Source: an uncultured Lachnospiraceae bacterium (GTDB lineage Bacteria > Bacillota > Clostridia > Lachnospirales > Lachnospiraceae). Taken from it: 64,000 nucleotides of DNA. Each line of letters opens with the position of its first letter. Positions within the stretch are counted from its first letter, which is position 1. The stretch lies in NCBI GenBank assembly GCA_910579285.1, contig CAJTTT010000006.1:10903-74902 (forward strand). Direction: 5' to 3'. Positions 62,657-64,000 of the stretch are shown piece after piece. The notes below the pieces were generated by a model, which did no database searches, was not told the origin of the DNA, and saw only the letters and a program-made list of their open reading frames with translations. Both the position numbers and the translations under genes were made by a program.

Positions 62657-63430
62657 TTACGGTGTGTTTTCCCGCAGCGCTTTTTTTAGCTTGGGAAGCT
62701 CCAGCAAAGATACGGAAAAAGTTTTCCCGTCCTTCATGGTCAGCTTAAGCAGGGAGAGTTTCTCCACCGAGGCCGTGTTGATGAGACAGTGCTCGGATAT
62801 CATTAAAAAATGAGTGAACATGGCCAGCTGCGCGTGGAGATTGGGCAGCGTGCTCAGGATATCGAGCGTGCGCCCTTCGGTCAGTGTGATATGGAGATAA
62901 TTGCCGCTTTTTACCGCGTAGAGAATTTCATCCTCGTGGACATAGAGGGTGTCTCTCTCTCCGCGCAGTTCTATGGTGGGAACCGTTTCCGATTTCAGGC
63001 TCTGCGCGTGATCCAGCATCTCGTCCAGTTCCTTTACCTTGATCGGCTTGCGCAGATAGAGAATCTGCTTCTGGAGCTGGCGGCGGAGAATGTCATGGTT
63101 GGAGGCTTCGGTGACGTCCTCCGGCACTTCGGCGAGCGCCGCCTCGATGACAGCGGGGTAGTCGATGGTGGAGATACACAGTATGATAGGAGCCACAACG
63201 CCCGCATCAATCAGCTTTCTTGCGAGCTGAAAACCGTTTACCGGCCCGCTTGTCATGTCGATAAAAAAGGCATCGTAAAGCATGGGAGAACGAAGAACCG
63301 CCTCCACATTTCCGTAGGAATCAATATAGAGCACGCCCGTGGTGTGAAGTCTTCTGTCAGAGGCGCGTCCAAGGAGCCGTTCCGTCTGTTTTCTGTCCGC
63401 AATATTATCATCACAAACTGCAATATGCAT
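62657..63430 (-). CDS. LytTR-family response regulator (AgrA/AlgR-type)
   Basis: The 257-residue protein has a receiver domain (HIAVCDDNIADRKQTERLLG, DAFFIDMTSGPVNGFQLARK with the phospho-Asp near residue 58) and a LytTR DNA-binding domain (IELRGERDTLYVHEDEILYA, VKSGNYLHITLTEGRTLDIL, TLPNLHAQLAMFTHFLMISE and HCLINTASVEKLSLLK). Such regulators bind paired direct repeats. No kinase partner is adjacent. The start at 63430 has GGAGGATTC upstream on the minus strand; an in-frame start further upstream would add 27 poor residues. It is convergent with degV across repeat copy C. Confidence 0.92.
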   Translation of the reverse strand: MHIAVCDDNIADRKQTERLLGRASDRRLHTTGVLYIDSYGNVEAVLRSPMLYDAFFIDMTSGPVNGFQLARKLIDAGVVAPIILCISTIDYPAVIEAALAEVPEDVTEASNHDILRRQLQKQILYLRKPIKVKELDEMLDHAQSLKSETVPTIELRGERDTLYVHEDEILYAVKSGNYLHITLTEGRTLDILSTLPNLHAQLAMFTHFLMISEHCLINTASVEKLSLLKLTMKDGKTFSVSLLELPKLKKALRENTP

Positions 63431-63517
63431 ATAGAATCCTCCGTATGATATGGTCTGATTTACGGCAGAAGCATCCATTCTTTTGATCGTGAAGGCGTAA
63501 TCTGCCGGCACGGGCGT

Positions 63518-63811
63518 TTAAAGGATCATAAATTCAATCGGGGATGACAGCAGCGCCACCACGATCAGAACCTGTATGAGCAGGATGGCCGGCATTCCGT
63601 AGAGAAAATACCAGTGTCTGGTTTTGTGGCGGAACAGATGCATGCCGATGATCGAACCGACGCTGCCGCCGATAATGGCAAGCACAAAGAGCGTGGCTTC
63701 AGGAATGCGCCAGGCGCGCTTCCTGGCTTTGAGCTTATCTACGCCCATAACGGTGAAACTGATGAAATTGACAACTGCTAAATATATGATTATAAGTGTA
63801 ATTACGTTCAT
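63518..63811 (-). CDS. DUF1294 family membrane protein
   Basis: The 97-residue protein has three hydrophobic helices (about 3-20, 38-57 and 67-90) with the DUF1294 pattern: VMGVDKLKARKRAWRIPEAT, VLAIIGGSVGSIIGMHLFRH and KTRHWYFLYGMPAILL. The function is unknown; DUF1294 is sometimes linked to cold-shock domains in other bacteria, but none is present here. It begins at 63811 and lies 87 bases upstream of the LytTR gene on the same strand, so the two may be co-transcribed. Confidence 0.85.
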   Translation of the reverse strand: MNVITLIIIYLAVVNFISFTVMGVDKLKARKRAWRIPEATLFVLAIIGGSVGSIIGMHLFRHKTRHWYFLYGMPAILLIQVLIVVALLSSPIEFMIL

Positions 63812-64000
63812 TTCAGATTAGACTTTCCCTTTTGTATGCTGCGGTGCGTGTCCGCCGATGTTTTGGAGGGCAGGCTGCCGCTTTTTCATTTTCGTCTGCG
63901 TATTTTACTACGCAGTGCAGGCTCGAAAAATCTCAGATTTTCCTCGCTCGCGGGCATTCGCCCTATGCATCCGCAATCTGAAAAAGCTGTCAGCAAGCTG
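63812..64000. other. Non-coding end of the window with inverted repeats
   Basis: The 189 bases after the DUF1294 start contain CTGCGTA-ttttac-TACGCAG (about 63896-63915) and the AT-rich leader of the minus-strand gene. A start or stop of a further gene is not visible before the window edge. Confidence 0.4.

Overview
The window looks like a chromosomal segment of a spore-forming clostridium, most likely a Lachnospiraceae-type gut Firmicute. The evidence is the five spoVA genes, strong AGGAGG-type ribosome binding sites with several TTG/GTG starts, a Firmicutes-type BirA operator, ClpC, RadA, LCP and DUF512 proteins, and moderately high GC by eye. No phage, transposase, integrase, CRISPR array or rRNA was seen. 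One tRNA is present: tRNA-Trp(CCA), minus strand, 18201-18271.

Layout. 0-6.4 kb: an M29-type aminopeptidase with a long N-terminal extension, then a purine run purE-purM-purN-purD and a double zinc-ribbon protein. 6.5-12.5 kb: an SH3-domain membrane protein, a YtrA-type GntR regulator, clpC, a small conserved protein and radA. 12.7-18 kb: an LCP-family cell wall enzyme, an asymmetric heterodimeric ABC exporter and a lipoprotein. 18-21.7 kb: tRNA-Trp, a cruciform-like repeat, an unknown protein, a GH42 beta-galactosidase and DUF3842. 21.8-23.7 kb: spoVAA-spoVAB-spoVAC. 23.7-27.7 kb: a biotin locus (bioY-bioD-bioA-bioB) behind a BirA operator. 27.8-34.3 kb: a DUF512 radical-SAM protein, a GNAT enzyme, a receptor-less chemotaxis transducer, and a TetM-like GTPase fused to a Rae1/YacP-type RNase domain. 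34.4-45.1 kb: a two-component pair, an Rpn-family remnant, and a minus-strand signalling operon (REC-HD-GYP, hybrid kinase with HPt, hybrid kinase fused to a DegV domain). 45.3-54.5 kb: a Suv3-like RNA helicase, Sfp-type PPTase, alpha/beta hydrolase, a SBP-SBP-GGDEF-EAL protein, YdcF, a TPR lipoprotein and a degenerate Nudix protein. 54.5-58.5 kb: pyrF, spoVAD, a small protein, ridA, aroK and spoVAE. 58.6-64 kb: an ECF-type sigma factor with a likely ATT start and its probable anti-sigma protein, two membrane proteins, an unnamed conserved protein, a stand-alone DegV, a LytTR regulator and DUF1294.

The most interesting points are: (1) a hybrid histidine kinase with a complete fatty-acid-binding DegV domain at its C-terminus, in an operon with a second multi-domain kinase and a c-di-GMP-type HD-GYP regulator; (2) a ribosomal-protection-type GTPase joined to a ribosome-associated RNase domain; (3) a spoVAD leader in which a sigma-G-like promoter starts inside a hairpin that would hide the ribosome binding site in read-through mRNA; (4) a 10-mer, TTATGTAAAC, present ten times between 25.1 and 57.5 kb and nowhere else in the window; (5) a structured intergenic repeat found three times, each time exactly between convergent genes. 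The spoVA genes keep the Bacillus gene order but are spread over 36 kb, and the 10-mer cluster lies within that interval.

All calls come from reading the sequence and remembered family features. No database search, structure prediction or statistics program was run.
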